A DNA stretch of 64,000 nt from Mesorhizobium_G sp049840935 (lineage in GTDB: Bacteria > Pseudomonadota > Alphaproteobacteria > Rhizobiales > Rhizobiaceae): NCBI GenBank assembly GCA_049840935.1, contig JASGJA010000013.1, forward strand, positions 45,395-109,394, written 5' to 3'. A model generated the notes under the pieces. That model saw only the letters and a list, made by a program, of their open reading frames with translations. It had not been told where the DNA came from and ran no database searches. A program made the translations under genes and the position numbers. Shown in pieces: positions 63,989-64,000 of this stretch (positions are counted from its first letter, which is position 1; each line of letters begins with the position of its first letter).

Positions 63989-64000
63989 ATGAGTAACAAA
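63989..64000 (+). CDS. Possible start of the next gene, cut by the window edge
   Basis: ATG followed by three sense codons (MSNK), with a weak GGAA-type site upstream, 12 bases after the epimerase stop. Too short for a family assignment. Confidence 0.3.

Overview
The window looks like a chromosome segment of an alphaproteobacterium of the Brucella/Ochrobactrum group (Hyphomicrobiales). The evidence is a 2855-residue cyclic beta-1,2-glucan synthase beside its exporter NdvA, a formimidoylglutamate-type hut operon (hutF/hutG), an HWE-family sensor kinase, rhizobial-style PssD/PssE and ExoY-like proteins, and G+C-rich palindromic repeats. The genus is an inference from gene content, not from a search.

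Layout. 1-3.3 kb: 3' part of threonine dehydrogenase, an ALDH7-type aldehyde dehydrogenase and two small proteins. 3.4-6.5 kb: a zinc ABC importer (znuCBA) divergent from a Zur-like regulator, with two tandem operator-like palindromes between them. 6.5-8.0 kb: an FAD amine oxidase overlapping a RidA imine hydrolase. 8.0-16.3 kb: histidine utilisation, hutC-hutF on the minus strand and hutI-H-G-U-D on the plus strand, divergent around a HutC-type palindrome. A 99-bp palindromic repeat sits in frame inside hutI and a sister copy lies between hutH and hutG. 16.3-28.1 kb: galU, ndvB and ndvA, which supply UDP-glucose, polymerise cyclic glucan and export it. 28.1-30.9 kb: a ModE-like regulator and modC-modB without modA, then a 3-methyladenine DNA glycosylase. 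31-34.1 kb: a large type I-secreted seven-repeat FG-GAP protein interrupted by one frameshift. 34.4-39.5 kb: regulators (a LuxR protein with a degenerate receiver, a single-domain response regulator, a Crp/Fnr protein and a frameshifted HWE kinase).

From 39.6 kb to the right edge lies an exopolysaccharide island. It encodes an ExoY-like initiating sugar-phosphate transferase, a Wzz-like chain-length protein, a CpsD-like ATPase, an ExeA-type AAA ATPase, PssD/PssE-like and GT2/GT4 glycosyltransferases, an O-acyltransferase, a secreted beta-helix protein with an RTX-like C-terminus, an asparagine-synthase-like protein, an O-antigen ligase/polymerase-like protein, a polysaccharide deacetylase, and a compact operon of GNAT, acyl-CoA ligase, PLP decarboxylase and acyl carrier protein. 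It ends with a nucleotide-sugar set resembling WlbA/WlbB/WlbC plus an epimerase. Several of these families are the ones usually found beside exosortase A in PEP-CTERM organisms, yet no exosortase or PEP-CTERM protein is visible. This exosortase-free version, with its carrier-protein operon, is the most interesting system here.

Sequence quality matters for interpretation. Three isolated one-base losses break the FG-GAP gene, the HWE kinase and the O-antigen ligase. Nine one-base indels cluster in about 1.4 kb (62.2-63.7 kb) across two otherwise well preserved genes, which looks more like local base-calling error than gene decay. No tRNA, rRNA, CRISPR array or complete insertion sequence was recognised.
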